From Diorhabda sublineata (taxonomy: Eukaryota > Arthropoda > Insecta > Coleoptera > Chrysomelidae): DNA of 64,000 bases. The notes below the pieces were generated by a model, which made no database searches, was not told where the DNA came from, and saw only the letters and a program-made list of their open reading frames with translations. Position 1 is the stretch's first letter; every line of letters begins with the position of its first letter. A program made the translations under genes and the position numbers. Below, piece after piece: positions 35,800 to 47,529 of this stretch. Location: assembly GCF_026230105.1 (NCBI RefSeq), contig NC_079476.1, positions 41,716,559-41,780,558 on the forward strand, in the 5' to 3' direction.

Positions 35800-35908
35800 C
35801 TTTTAAACAAAGAATACAGAATAATATGAATACAATAGAAAAGTATACCGAAATGAACAAAATCCAATTTTTTAACACTAGGATATCTGTTAGTACGTCT
35901 AACCACAT
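35800..35908 (-). CDS. Exon 1 of a small single-pass membrane protein
   Basis: Minus-strand exon with ATG at 35908 and a consensus donor GTATGT just below 35800. It codes for 36 residues plus one base. After MWLDVLTDILVLKN comes a run of about 22 hydrophobic residues (roughly 15-36) rich in Ile, Phe, Val and Cys, long enough for one membrane span. Together with exon 2 this gives an 82-residue protein, probably anchored by this span with a basic tail on the other side. The intron (35625-35799, 175 bases) is of normal insect size. The bases before the ATG (TTTTTTGTTCAAG) also resemble a splice acceptor, so a 5' UTR exon, or even extra coding sequence upstream, is possible. Function unknown; what is seen is the splice fit, the phase fit and the hydrophobic segment. 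Confidence 0.68.
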
Positions 35909-36064
35909 CTTGAACAAAAAATTCGTAAATTAAAATAACGTAAGATTTGATTTACAAATTAATTTGATTAATAGTAGGTACAATTGACACAATTTGACAA
36001 TCTGTCATCGTTTACAAATTTTAGGTTCATTTTTATGTTCACCAGCTCCCGACGTAAAAACGAC

Positions 36065-39000
36065 ACATGAAATTTTAGAAATAATTCCAAGAAAATTCAT
36101 TATTTTTTAAGTAGGAAGATAATAATAGGATCTAATTAGAATAGTTTACAATAAATTTACCATGTAAGTATTCAATTTGAATTTAATTTTCAACAAGCAT
36201 ATAAAAACTATGACCGGCGGCGTACACAATCTTAGTTTCAAATTCCATTTAATATTATCAGGACGTTATAAGGGCCTTCGTTGTCGATGCGAATACCGTG
36301 AATTTACATTTAATTAAGGCACTACATATCCAGTACGGAACGCTTCACCTAAGTCCTTTATATTTCAAGTTTATTTTATTGCTTCACTATATAAACCGGT
36401 GTTTACATAGTTTACTTAATTCAAAAATGCCGCTCATTTTTTCCCGGTAATATCATTGAAAGATTATATCGGAACTTTTAATAAGTTTTCAAAGCGGCAC
36501 CTAAGAGACACTAGTCAAAAATATGGGAGAGAGAAAGGGGTTAATTAGATATTCCTATGATATAGGAAAAAATTTTCTTTGCAGGACTAAAATTGCAGTA
36601 AATTTGCGGCTAAAGCTGCGGCTGTACTTTTCCCTACCTTCGACTATTTGACTGATGAACACGTCGTGCCATCTATAAATAATATAAGCAAATATTTTCC
36701 ACTACCTTTTAATACCCATCAGATTTGAAGAAATCTGTAAATCAATTTTTAAAAAACGGATATACTATAACAATGACAAATATAAGACTTGAACTATATC
36801 AAAAAATTCAGTTTCAATATTGAGATTCAAATTTTTTTACTAGATCTAAACGTTTATGATAATTTGTATTTTATAGTGAGTTTTAATAGGTCGCGACATC
36901 TATACTCCACGTACCCAAGCTTTACGACGCCATTTAGATTATACATTATTAGTACAGTTTCCATTATTTCAACACATTAGAAGAACTCTATAAAGAAATC
37001 TGTAACTTAATTCTTTTATACTAAATAATTGGTTAATAGAGGGCAGTAAACACATAAATTTAATGTAATTGTAATATGAAGTTAGCTATCACTGAAAAAA
37101 GATAATATTTATATTATAGATATTCTAAAAACAATGTGAATATACATTTAACATTGATTTCATAGGAAAAAGTTGGGAGCCTCAATTCAATATTAATAAA
37201 AAAACAGTAGCTTGGCTTCGAATTACTAGTCATAGAAACTTATAAAATGGTTTCTATTACATATACAAGAGCATGAAAACTAAAAAATTGTATCTAGTTT
37301 GATGACCTAATTCAAAAACTCAACCGATTATATAAAATTCAGTTTCGAAATATTATTCGAGTTATCGAGTTTCGGAATCGAAAAATTATCTATAATCGAA
37401 TGATTATTTTCTGTCAATGGTCAGAGGTTATGAATTAACCTTTATTAATAGATATAAAAATAGAATATTCCATTTCAAACTTGGATCGCTTCCACAAAGT
37501 AGGTATATGGAGCGTCTCTTAAAACCTCAACCAATTGTAGGTGTGTTAGTAACCAAAATCAAGGTTAAATCGTTAGATATATATTTTTTGTTTGTTTACA
37601 GTTGATATTAGTTTATATGGTGTTTTAATATTTGGTAAGCTGGCATTTGTTATCTAATTAAATTCCATCTCAAAGATGTCTTGACACTGATATTTGAATG
37701 TATATTTGCTTCACTTGACTAGAAATTTTTTATTATTGAAGCAACTTTAAGGGATTTCAGGTGCTTAGCTTGTGTTGATTTCGACAAAACTAATTAACAA
37801 TATGCATGATTAACCATGATAAAATGTGTTAATTTTACCAAACTAATAATACTTGCATTAAAATCATAAAGAATTGAAGTAGTAATTAAAATTATGAGAT
37901 ACAAGAATATATTGTTGGTAAAAAACAAGTTAGCTCAGTTTAGTTATTAAAGCAATTAAAATATTACGATAGCAAATTAATTGTTGATTTTTTATATAAA
38001 TTTGGAATGATTTTGGAGACATTAATGAGATATTTAGATTAATGTCTTTAACCTATACATTATAGAATTCAAAAAGTTAGAACATATTCTAGTATTTAGT
38101 AACATCGAACATACAGGGTGATCCTTTTGTTTTTGAAACTAAAAAAAGTTTGACATCCTTAGATAGATTCTAGTAACAGTGACATAGTTTCGATATAATA
38201 AGTTATAAGGCATTAAAAAGTAATAAAATAAATTGTCAATAACAAATTGCTTATAATTTTTCCATATAATTATGAAGCAAATTAAATTTGAATCAATATT
38301 CATTTAGACATTTAGCCAGTCCAATGAGTAACTATGAAATCAGTTTAATGTGATAATTTAAATTTATTATCACCATAACGTTATCAGTATTATTTTGAAT
38401 AAAAAAAATATTTTCCTAATGATACAAACCATATAAATTTTCTCATTGAAACAAATCAAGGTTAAGGTTATTTGTTAGATGACTTAGTTCATTTTTCTAT
38501 CAATAGGTGACGCTTGTGCCAATTAAATAGAATACAGAGTTGCTTAAGTAGTAATACGAGAAAAATGTTTTTTTATTTTACTTTATGATGAAACAAACAT
38601 TTCAAACGCTCTGAACACGACAATAATTCAAACTGACATTTATTAAATCGGCAAATGTTTTATAAAAATTATTTTGAATGTATGAATCAAACAATTTGAA
38701 ACAAAAATCCAGTATCATAGTCACAAAAAGGTTGGATTTTTATGTATATTATAAGCCAAGCAATTCTACTATGGGCCATGCATTCTCGTAAATCAGTCAA
38801 AAACCGTTTTTGAACCAGAAAAGCCTTGGAAATGCTTCTCGATTCTTTTGGAGTCCTTGAAATCAACCAAGGGAATATAAATTCCGGCATAACCGTGTAA
38901 GATCACTGGATACTATACTGTGTGTCAAAAAAAGTGAAAGAGAAGGGAGTTAAGTTTTCAAATCATGGAAAATTAAAGTTAACTCAATGGGTTTCGGGCC

Positions 39001-39550
39001 TAGCTAGAGATAGCCCACACCAAACTAACCAAACCTAGTTCTCTCAAATGTTTTGCTACTTTCTTGACCAAACTAACCTCGTCCTATTTGAATTATTGTC
39101 GAACGTTATAATTTACCGTGTATGGGTAAGTCAGAAAATAAATCGAGGTACATATTTTGGAAAATAGCATGTTTTTCAAACTAAAAATTGTTTCTTGCTA
39201 TTGATCTATCATTGATTTTATGTTGGACAAGGAAGACACGAGTTACATTGAGAATTGATAAACATAAAAATGTATAGAATAATCACGTAAAAAATATAGT
39301 TGATACAACATTGAAACTTGTTCCAAAAATCGCACCATACTGCATATATGCAGTTTCTATCCTAAGATAAATGATTGAGAAATCCATGGAAGCGTTTGAT
39401 CTTATTAAATCGGAAGACACCTATCAAAATAATTCAGACCATATACTCAGACAATAAAGTTGAGGCTCGTACTAATGGTAAACAAACAAAACTCAAACCA
39501 GTATTAGACCAGAAGGACTCGTTTAGTTCCATGTTATTAAACTAGACAAC
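36065..39550. other. No gene recognised
   Basis: Long AT-rich stretch without coding signs. TACAGGGTGATCCTTT near 38.11 kb looks like the end of a common insect transposon, but no second end was found. Confidence 0.4.
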
Positions 39551-39554
39551 GGTT

Positions 39555-39705
39555 GGGAATGGGTGAAAGTCAAAGTCCTGTTCTATGTCGATGACGCTAC
39601 ATATGTGCCAAAAATGAAGATAATCTTCAAAGACAATCTCACCAGAATGAAATTCGAGTACCTTGGAGTTAACATTAACCAGTTATGGAGACTTTAGAGT
39701 AGTAA
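39555..39705 (+). pseudogene. Non-LTR reverse transcriptase scrap with internal deletion
   Basis: A single frame reads VKVKVLFYVDDATYVPKMKI and then KFEYLGVNINQ. This is the catalytic YxDD block followed closely by the FxYLGVxI block; normally some 50 residues lie between them, so a deletion is likely. Confidence 0.6.
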
Positions 39706-40104
39706 AAACGGCAAGGGAAAAATCTCCAAGAAAAAGAAGTAGAAGAAACTATTTCTGTATTGATGATTTTAAAACCAAAAGAAGTTTTTGAAAATGGCAT
39801 TTACTTCTAAATAATATCATCAAGGAACAAATCCTTTGTAAGAAGGGAAGGGAAAGGATAATCATTTTAATTGGTGATAATCTTTCAACCTCTCGGAGTC
39901 GAAGTCGCTTCTCAAACACCAAATTCACTTTTATGATTCTACTAAATTTGAGGTCCGACAACGTCACTGATTTTTCGACCAGCGCATCCCAACCAACGCC
40001 AATAACCATGAAGATATGTGATGTCTTCTTCCAATTCGTATTTTGTTTGTTTCTAAGAATTACGAATATTTCAAAAAAATTATATTGTTTCTAGATTTAA
40101 ATTA

Positions 40105-40267
40105 ATGGAAGTGATATACGAAATAGACGCGAAATCAGTAACATCGAATCTAAATTATTCCGATGATGATGAAGATGAAGAAGAACAAGAACAAGAAGAA
40201 AAAGAAGTAAAAGATCTGTTCCTAAATAGTTTGTGGGATATTCATGAGGCATTAAGTGCGCTCCGTG
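40105..40267 (+). CDS. Ano10: Probable first coding exon of the anoctamin-10-like gene
   Basis: This stretch codes for 54 residues plus one base: a start Met, a short leader, a long acidic run of Asp/Glu (about residues 20-34) and a helix-like part ending in SALRG. It is bounded by the acceptor TTGTTTCTAG just before 40095 and the donor GTAAGA at 40268. Its phase (1) fits the acceptor at 43419: the split codon becomes GGA and the next exon reads on through AAC into ATG at 43424. This would place about 56 residues, mostly acidic, before the usual anoctamin-10 start. The join is inference from splice sites and phase; the chance of a phase match alone is one in three. The alternative is that translation starts at 43424 and this exon belongs to another transcript. 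Confidence 0.5.
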
Positions 40268-41984
40268 GTAAGATAATTATCCCAAATTAAATACGTTGAT
40301 AACTTCACTAGAAGCTGCTCGAAAATCTAGCTGATTGATTGGAAGCTGAGTTTCGTGGAATTAACTTTCTCATCTTCTGTGATAAATCTAACGTTCGTGA
40401 GATTTTGTGCCATCACTTCACTCTTTGCCTGTTTCTTTGTTGTCGTCCATTTTACGGATTTCCTCGTTCCATGAATATTTTTTTTTACTTAACGCTCAGT
40501 TATTAATGTTTTCTTTATGGCGTGGTCTCATTTTTTCATTTCTTTCTTTCTTGTCTTTGATTGTGAGTATTTTTATCTTGACCATAATCTGACGCCTGTA
40601 CAATATGGTTTTCGTAAACAGTTCTTGATAAATTTACTCGAGTCGAGTTGCTACGATTTAATGTTTTTGCCACTATCGTTACATCTTCTAACCATTTTGC
40701 TTTTTCCATCTTAGCTGAGCTTCTCTTCTATATTTTTGATTTTTTCTGTGTGTTTCATTATAAAATTTTGTCCAAATTACGACACACAACATTGCAAGTG
40801 AGCGACAGATTTAATTCGCTGTTTATTGCGAAAATACAATGTAAAAACAATCAGAAAAATCTGCGAAAGTCCGAGGTGCGCCAAAGACAAGACGGGATTC
40901 TTTTTCTAACCTAGGGGACTACCGAATTCCGTACTCATGTGGGCACTGCAAGAAGATTCGTAAGTATCAGAATAAAAAAACATAAAGAAAGTGCTGTCTG
41001 AGACAAGTAGATAAATCAGACAAGCAACGAAACAATTACTTGTTAATGCAACGCAATAAACTATACAGGGAGGTTATTGATATAAAAAAAACAACTTCAA
41101 CGGAGTAAAAAACGACACAGATCACCTATAATTACATAGATCACGACAATTGACGTCTACTGGGGGGTCTAAAACTAATAATTTTCCTTTAGACATCCGG
41201 TATAGAACCAAGGCAAATTTTTAGCGATATAATTATTATTATTATTATTCTGTACAATAAAAACTCACGACAGTATGTAAGTATTTCTTTTTCTCGAAGA
41301 GGCATTAGATAATAACTAAAAAGGTTAGCGTTTTTTTTTTAAAACAAATCACTCGTCTATTGGCCTCACCGATGCCATTAATTCAGTAAAATTTTTCTAC
41401 TAATGAACGAATTGTATTTTTATTCGCAATAAAAGTTCCAATGAAATGCTCTAGTCACATTAAAAATAAACTAGTTAACAAATGGTACCATTCAATTTAC
41501 GTTCTTCGGACAATACAAATCAAATTGAATACACTTTGTCCCTTGGGATATTCGAAAAGCGCGAGACACAACGGCCGGTACAATCAAAGCGGAAAACTCC
41601 AACTTTTCCAGTCCGATACAAAAAAAAAATTGAAAAAAAATCTTGTACGGTTCGGTGGTTTGTGGATTAATTTTATCATCGAAACGATAGTGATTACCAC
41701 AATAAATAAATGTCGTAATTTTTTGATGAAGAATGAACAGATAAAACCAAATATTGGAAACTCACATTCTGTAAATGGAATTGGATTTCAATGATTAATT
41801 TGTTTCTTTCGAAGTACAGAAATACTTAATGGAAAACAATGAATCAATTTCACACATAATTTTCTGAAAATATCTACAGAAACTTTATTAATTAGTGACA
41901 GCCTATGACATTGTTCGTTAGAAATGTGTTTTATGACATTTTGTAGTTGTAACCCTTAAATGGAAAGGTGGAACTTTTAATACA

Positions 41985-42445
41985 CCATCGTCTGAAAGAC
42001 CACCTCTAAATCCATATACATTTTGACAATTTTCAATTGCAGCTGGTAGATTTACTTGCTAGCGAATACCTCCAAGATTGTCAAACCTCTTAGTTGATGA
42101 AAGAATGGAAAATCACTTTTGGTTCATCATTGTCCATCTGTTGCAAGAAGAGTTTGCATATTTCACGATTTAATTTGAAATCGGACGTAAAAATAAATAG
42201 TTCGTATTCTTTTTATACACGAGGTTCATTCGAGTGAACTCCAATAAAATACTCTGGCCACCATCTAAGCCTGTTTCTGTAAGTTTCTTTCTAACCCTTC
42301 AAGGTCCTGTTTCAGAGGCACCCTCATGTTCCGATTGCAAATACTCATCTTCTAGGATTTCGTCTATATTTTTTGCGTCATCTTCTACTTCATTAAACAC
42401 ACAAATACTTTTTTCAACTATAACAGAATCCTCTTGATGGTACAT
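41985..42445 (-). pseudogene. Unrecognised decayed coding stretch
   Basis: The minus strand reads DSVIVEKSICVFNEVEDDAK and IDEILEDEYLQSEHEGASET, a stop, RVRKKLTETGLDGGQSILLE, and further on NLPAAIENCQNVYGFRGGLS and DDGVLKVPPFHL. The composition and reach over 450 bases suggest a former gene or transposase, broken by stops and shifts. The family is not recognised. Confidence 0.35.
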
Positions 42446-43255
42446 TGTACATTCTAATTTAGTTTTGGGGGATCAGGAAGCTGCCCAATAACTTGGAAGT
42501 GTTGGTTTACTAATAATTTACGAATCTCCGCGCACAGTAGTCTACTAGAAGCCACATTTTCTGTTAACAGTAGAAAGTTTCATTTCCAAAAATATATTTA
42601 TTAGAAACTAACTTCGATTTCGAATTTATTTACCAATAAATATATTTTTATTATTTATTTTTGTAACATCCCATTTGCTAAGCATGTAGTTCCTGTATCA
42701 ATTTCTGGCTCTTTTTAGTTATATTTCTATGTCCTGCAAAAAGCGATTGTCCTGGAAAACAGTTCAAGATTTTGAAACCTTAAAACTGTCAGGTGCAAAT
42801 AATTTCTATAGGGAAACTTCGGCATCAAAATATTTTATAGTAAACTAACTAAGATTCGATCGGATTGATGATGCAAATGAAAGTTTTTCCACAATTTCTG
42901 GACGTATTAAGTACAGAAATCATAGTACATAGGATCAAAGCCAATGAAGTATGGAATTGAAGTTAGCTTGAATTAAGTCGTACAATATGAAGCATTTAAT
43001 ATTTTAGTGGATGATCTTTTCAAGCAGCGATTTTGTAAGAATAGCTGTGGATATATGGCTAGGCTTCTGGATCACAAGCTTCATTTAGTCGTAAACGAAA
43101 CGATATTTTTTAACATATAGTCGACTGAAGTTAGATTCTTGAATTTCGGATGCAAAATATTGATTATGACTGTTGCATTTAAGTCACGTCTCTTGCAGCT
43201 TTCGTTCTTGTTAAAGTCAGTTTAATGCAGTTAAAACTTCTAATCTCTGACGGTC

Positions 43256-43283
43256 GTTTCGATAACCAAATTATCGTCTTCAG
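43256..43283 (-). repeat. Penelope-type terminal motif, copy 4
   Basis: Minus strand CTGAAGA, stem CGATAA...TTATCG, GAAACGACCGTC. It lies 135 bases upstream of an anoctamin exon; behind it TAAACAGTTTA recurs as in the other copies. Confidence 0.5.
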
Positions 43284-43418
43284 ATACTGAAGATAAACAG
43301 TTTACCTAAACACCATTGAACATAAATATTTAGTTCGATAATATAAATAATAGGAAAATATACATTCAAATATGTGTTTCCATTGGTTGATTCATCGAGA
43401 GTGTTTTTTTCTTTTAAG

Positions 43419-43645
43419 GAAACATGCGCAGTCGACTTTTAGATGCCGATACGGCCGTAGATGAAATGGAAAAGGAAATAGGGGATGTAGAAGAAATGCA
43501 ATTACCCCCAACTTATTTAGTAATACAACTATCTTCGGATATACCTTTAAGTACATTAACTTGGTTTGTAGAAAAAATTCGAGGTAAAAAGAGAGACGGG
43601 GGAGGAGAACTTTTTGTAATGAAACAACCTTTCGATCCTGAAGAT
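43419..43645 (+). CDS. Ano10: Anoctamin-10-like, exon with start of the conserved N-terminal domain
   Basis: Anoctamins (TMEM16) are membrane proteins acting as calcium-activated lipid scramblases or ion channels; the ANO10 branch is mostly linked to intracellular membranes. This exon follows the acceptor TTCTTTTAAG and ends at a GTATGT donor (43646), phase 0. If translation starts here, the Met at 43424 opens 74 residues. It carries the cytoplasmic N-terminal domain of ANO10: a PPTYLVIQLS strand, a TWFVEK helix and a KKRDGGGELF turn, all matching in order what is known of animal ANO10. It is the first of nine consecutive exons that can be joined without a frame break, and gives the gene its family assignment. 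The gene runs past the right edge; in the window it codes for 669 residues from this Met, or 725 with the upstream exon. Vertebrate ANO10 has about 660, so only a short tail is missing. Confidence 0.93.
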
Positions 43646-43710
43646 GTATGTACTACATTTATACATACCAACAATATTTTGCAATATTTTTTCGTTTATT
43701 TCGATTTTAG

Positions 43711-43905
43711 TCTTTGTTTCTTCACGTATCCGCGTCGAAAATAAAATTATTCGAAGCCGCCGAAGAAATGGAACTCATGAAGAAAGATAAGGCCGGTGTA
43801 CTTAGAGAGTTTACGGTTCAAGCTTTGGAAGATTTTTTGACCGAAGATATGAGCGTCGATGGTCTGTTCACTATAGCTGAACGCCAAACTATAACAAGAC
43901 ATGAA
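43711..43905 (+). CDS. Ano10: Anoctamin-10-like exon, N-terminal domain continued
   Basis: Acceptor CGATTTTAG, donor GTAAAT, phase 0 on both sides, 65 codons. It continues the cytoplasmic N-terminal domain with LFLHVSASKIKLFEAAEEM, which corresponds to the well-conserved ASKIR segment of ANO10, and ends in TIAERQTITRHE, where ANO10 proteins have a TMAECQFIIKHE-like end. Confidence 0.93.
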
Positions 43906-43965
43906 GTAAATAAATTTTATCCATCGGTTTTTTCTGTTAATTTTAATTGATCATGTTTGTCGTAG

Positions 43966-44164
43966 TTGGAGAACATCAGGGCTCTCACAGAGGACAATCA
44001 TATTCCCGGTTTTCCAGAATATCGTTTGTACGGTGGACAGTCGATTGTACAGGTTTGCCTGTCAAAAAATATCATCAAAAATGTCTATCCATTGCACGAC
44101 GACGAAACTTTGAAAAAACTCGGCAGAAGTTGGTACAAGACTCTTTTCAAAAAACAACCATTCG
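43966..44164 (+). CDS. Ano10: Anoctamin-10-like exon, link from N-terminal domain to first membrane span
   Basis: Acceptor TTTGTCGTAG, donor GTAAGT, ends in phase 1. It encodes LENIRALTEDN, GYPEYRLY-like and NVYPLHDDETLKKLGRSWY segments. The last is the VFPLHD signature that precedes the membrane region in ANO10. The following intron is 5.6 kb and holds a mariner and a jockey-type retrotransposon. Confidence 0.93.
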
Positions 44165-44423
44165 GTAAGTTCGATTTAATCCATAGTTTCTTCTGTTAGG
44201 TTATAATTATCAAAATTTTACAACCTTTGATTTGGTTAATTATCGACATTGTAGTAAAGAAACTCTATTTCGGTTTCTACTATAAACACGGCATCACGTT
44301 ACGTGTCTTTGCGGTTCTTTAAGTCATCTTCAGAGACTAATAAAACGAAACATTCGTTTAAATTTAACGTTCTCAAGTTTCATCCATTTTATTCTTGAGA
44401 AATGGTTTCCATTTTATAAAATT

Positions 44424-44680
44424 TTAAGCTTTTTTTGTATCCAACATTTTTGAATTATTCAAAACTGTTACACAATTATTTACTGCGGCATCAGCGATAT
44501 CTGGACAGTTTACTTTTCGATATATCTCGATCAGTTGCACAATTTCATCGGATTTTTCAGCGAAAGGCAATTTGTGACGAAGCAAACCAAATTTCCAACA
44601 CGGAAACATTACGAACGGTTAGTCAATCTTCAACGTAAACAGCAGAAATTTATCTGCATGTTTATGAGAAGACAAATCGT
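44424..44680 (-). pseudogene. Unrecognised coding-like stretch with poly(A) signal
   Basis: The minus strand reads, up to one TGA, WKHDLSSHKHADKFLLFTLK and then 61 codons from Met 44609, including EIVQLIEIYRKVNCPDIADA and AVNNCVTVLNNSK, stop, and AATAAA shortly behind. It looks like the end of a real or retro-copied gene inside the intron. I do not know the family. Confidence 0.3.
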
Positions 44681-45835
44681 GTTTCCACACCTCGACTACG
44701 ATAAAAAATCACTTATTTCCGTATTTCTCTAGTTAAAACTACTACTGAGCTCTTGAAAACTTTTGTATTGATTAAGTATTTGGGAATATAAATAACGCTG
44801 AGCTTGGGTTAAACATGGCGGCCATTCTCAGGTGTCCAATCAAGTCACTGTAGTACTAGAAGTCAGTAACAACACCATCTAGTATAAAAATTTCTAAACA
44901 CCTACTAACAAATATCAAATTACTTTGACGTTTTTACCACTTTGCCGAGTGAAATTTTCTACAATCTATTATAAATATCAAAAATTTAAAGTATTCGATT
45001 TGGGTATTGTTTCAATATAAATAGTTTTGCTTTAATAAATATAAATTGAGTGTAGAAAAATAAACAAAGTTTATTAATTACATAATTATAAATTACAAAC
45101 TAATAACAAACGTTTATTTGCGAAAATTTATTGTTTAAATACGTAAAATGTGTTTTATCGCAATAATAGAATCGATGACATCGATTGTTTTGAGAATGTA
45201 ACGTAAACTTTACGAAGAATTTAGTACAATGAAGATTTGCGTATCCCTGGTATCGGTATTTCGTATCTTTGTAGAAACTCTTCATAATTTCTTTCTTTCA
45301 ACCTTTAATGACTATAATTTGGAATTTTCTACACCGATGTAACAAATGTTTCTACTTGAAATGTGTGTAAAAATATTGGTTGGGCTCGTTATTTTATCAT
45401 TACACCGTTCCTCATACCAGGAAAGATCAACACCTGATAAACGCTTCATGCCACTCTCTCTAACCACCTACGTTTGAGCCTCCCCTTTTGCAAAATTCGT
45501 ACTCATCTATGGTCGCTGTTACGTGAATACCAGGACCGTATTAACCGTGTTTGTAAGGACGCAAAACGAAGCAAAGTATAGAAATTTTTCTGGCAAACAA
45601 ATAATCTGATTTAAAAGGAACACCAAAAACTCATCCAGTAAGACATTTCTTTCTTTTAATAATATGCAAATACACTTAATTTGAATGGCTATCGAATTTT
45701 TAGAGTGATCAGCTTCAAATCTCAATCAATAGTAAAAAAACAAGCGAGAAACCGAACAAAATTATTATAAGAAAGAAATCTACAAACAAACAATTGATGA
45801 TGATCTAATAAGACCGATGAAAATCAATCAAAATA

Positions 45836-45960
45836 TTTTGATAAAGACTAAAAGAAGTCGAAACGTTACATTTTCATCTGTCTTTAAAAAATTATGAAAG
45901 AAACTAATTTCAAACCAGAAGCAACTTAAAGTCAAGAACATTTAGAAGCATAAATCTTTC
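45836..45960. repeat. Single Penelope-type 3'-end piece
   Basis: GATAAAGACTAAAAGAAGTC, GAAACGTTACATTTT and TCAAGAACATTTAGA match in order the terminal sequence at 24.9 and 59.8 kb. No coding part is attached. Confidence 0.4.
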
Positions 45961-46266
45961 AAATATAAAGTATCGTGGATAATACCAAAAGGAAACAAAC
46001 GTACTAGTTGCAATCAACACAAGTTTTAAAACACATAATAAGTGATTGAAAAAATGAAACATTCAAAGGAAACTGAGAAAAATCCCTTTCTATTTACTCT
46101 CTAAATCTAAAGACAAATTCGAAATGGATTATGAATGTGATTAAATAGATAAACAGTCGATGATGGATTGAGTTTACAAATTTCAATATTTGGTATTACC
46201 ACGCTTAAATTTATCTATTATAAACTGCCTATTGGTGCGTTAAAAGAATTTTTGTAACCTCTAATA

Positions 46267-46733
46267 CGAGGGTGGTTTAATTACAAACCGGAATTATTGT
46301 TACCATATGCGCGACGCCCCAAAACCGCTCCGAGACATCAGCGTAAGTAGCCTTGAGCAAATAATTCATCAACGGCCCGGTTACCTCAAATTTTCATCTA
46401 GATGGGCGCGAAGAATTCTGAATTTTGATCACAAATTTACACGCTATAAAGTTTGCACGTGACTCCTGCAGCAGTACGAAGGGGAAGGTGTTGTATAACG
46501 TGTTTTCAACACGGTAGAACCTTTCTACGAACAACGCCACACCGCAACACTGGAACATCCTCCTTATAGTCCTGATTTGTCGCTACGCGACTATTATTTA
46601 TCTAGTTCATTGTAAGAAACACTGCGATTCGAAAGCAATGTGAAGGTAGAATCCTTATTGCGTAAATGGTTATGTGACAAGCTTTGTAACTTAGTAATAA
46701 AATTTTTTATAGCTTATATTCGAACCACCCTCG
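46267..46733 (+). mobile_element. Deleted mariner with terminal repeats, family 2
   Basis: Ends CGAGGGTGGTTTAATT and AACCACCCTCG are inverted over 11 bases and flanked by TA on each side. Inside, the plus strand reads EHPPYSPDLSLRDYYLSSSL and, a little later, RFESN, the last catalytic block and the C-terminal block of a mariner transposase. The length of 467 bp shows that most of the gene is gone. Confidence 0.8.
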
Positions 46734-47529
46734 TAGTAACTACGGATCTAACTATACGATTCCAACGAAGTTTGAATAGTTTTGATATTAATTGGATTGA
46801 AAGAACCGTAATGTTGCTGGTTCACTTTTTTTTTTTTTAAATTCCGACGTTGTCGTTTCGAATTTTTCATTTCGGGTCTGGAAATTTCGTCCGGATGAAC
46901 GGAACGTAAGCGTTCTTAATTGCCGCAATAATGAAGGTCGCGAGAGACGCAAATGGGCATTGGTGCATGTTAACAAGTCATTATGTTGCCCTTTCGTGAT
47001 AATTAAATAAATTGTCACCTTGTTATTACACAAAAAGAACGAAAAAAAAAACGGCTTAATGCTTTGAAAAAATATTCATTTAAGCGACTGCTTGTTGTTT
47101 ATTACAATCCATTAGTCGATTTACTGTTTATTGTTCGAGGGAAAAAATGGAAATATCTATCTCGATATTTATCTGATAAACGTAGTAATCAAATAAAATA
47201 GATTGTGGAACAACATTGAATTATTATTTGGATCCTCAATGAGTTTAATGGAGCGTTTACATAATAACTGAATACAACAAATATGTTTGCATATAATACA
47301 TTGGTTTCAATAATTGTTTTGAGCGGATTATTAAAATAATTTCGGACGATTTACGGTTCAGTATAATGATTCACAAGTTATATTATATAGGATAGTTTTA
47401 ATCATCTTTCTATTCAACTTTTTCTTTGAAAAAAAACTGATTTTAATAACTTGTCAACTTTTTCTTTTATTTTCATAACTAAATAAGTTGTTTAATCAAT
47501 TTTTTATAATTATGGGTCTAAGAGAAGTT

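Larger units (their letters stand above)
40268..43418 (+). other. Probable first intron of the anoctamin gene
   Basis: GTAAGA to TTTTAAG. It holds an (ATT)n tract near 41.23 kb, a coding-like relic on the minus strand (about 41.98-42.45 kb) and a Penelope-type motif near the 3' end. Nothing else was recognised. Confidence 0.45.

Noticed and set aside
40517..40714. VQYGFRKQF as a reverse transcriptase motif
   Set aside because: The residues on either side do not continue the family, so I take it as chance.
41441..41794. 117-codon plus-strand frame as a gene
   Set aside because: It is low-complexity Lys/Asn/Ile text typical of AT-rich intron DNA and it overlaps another frame of the same kind.
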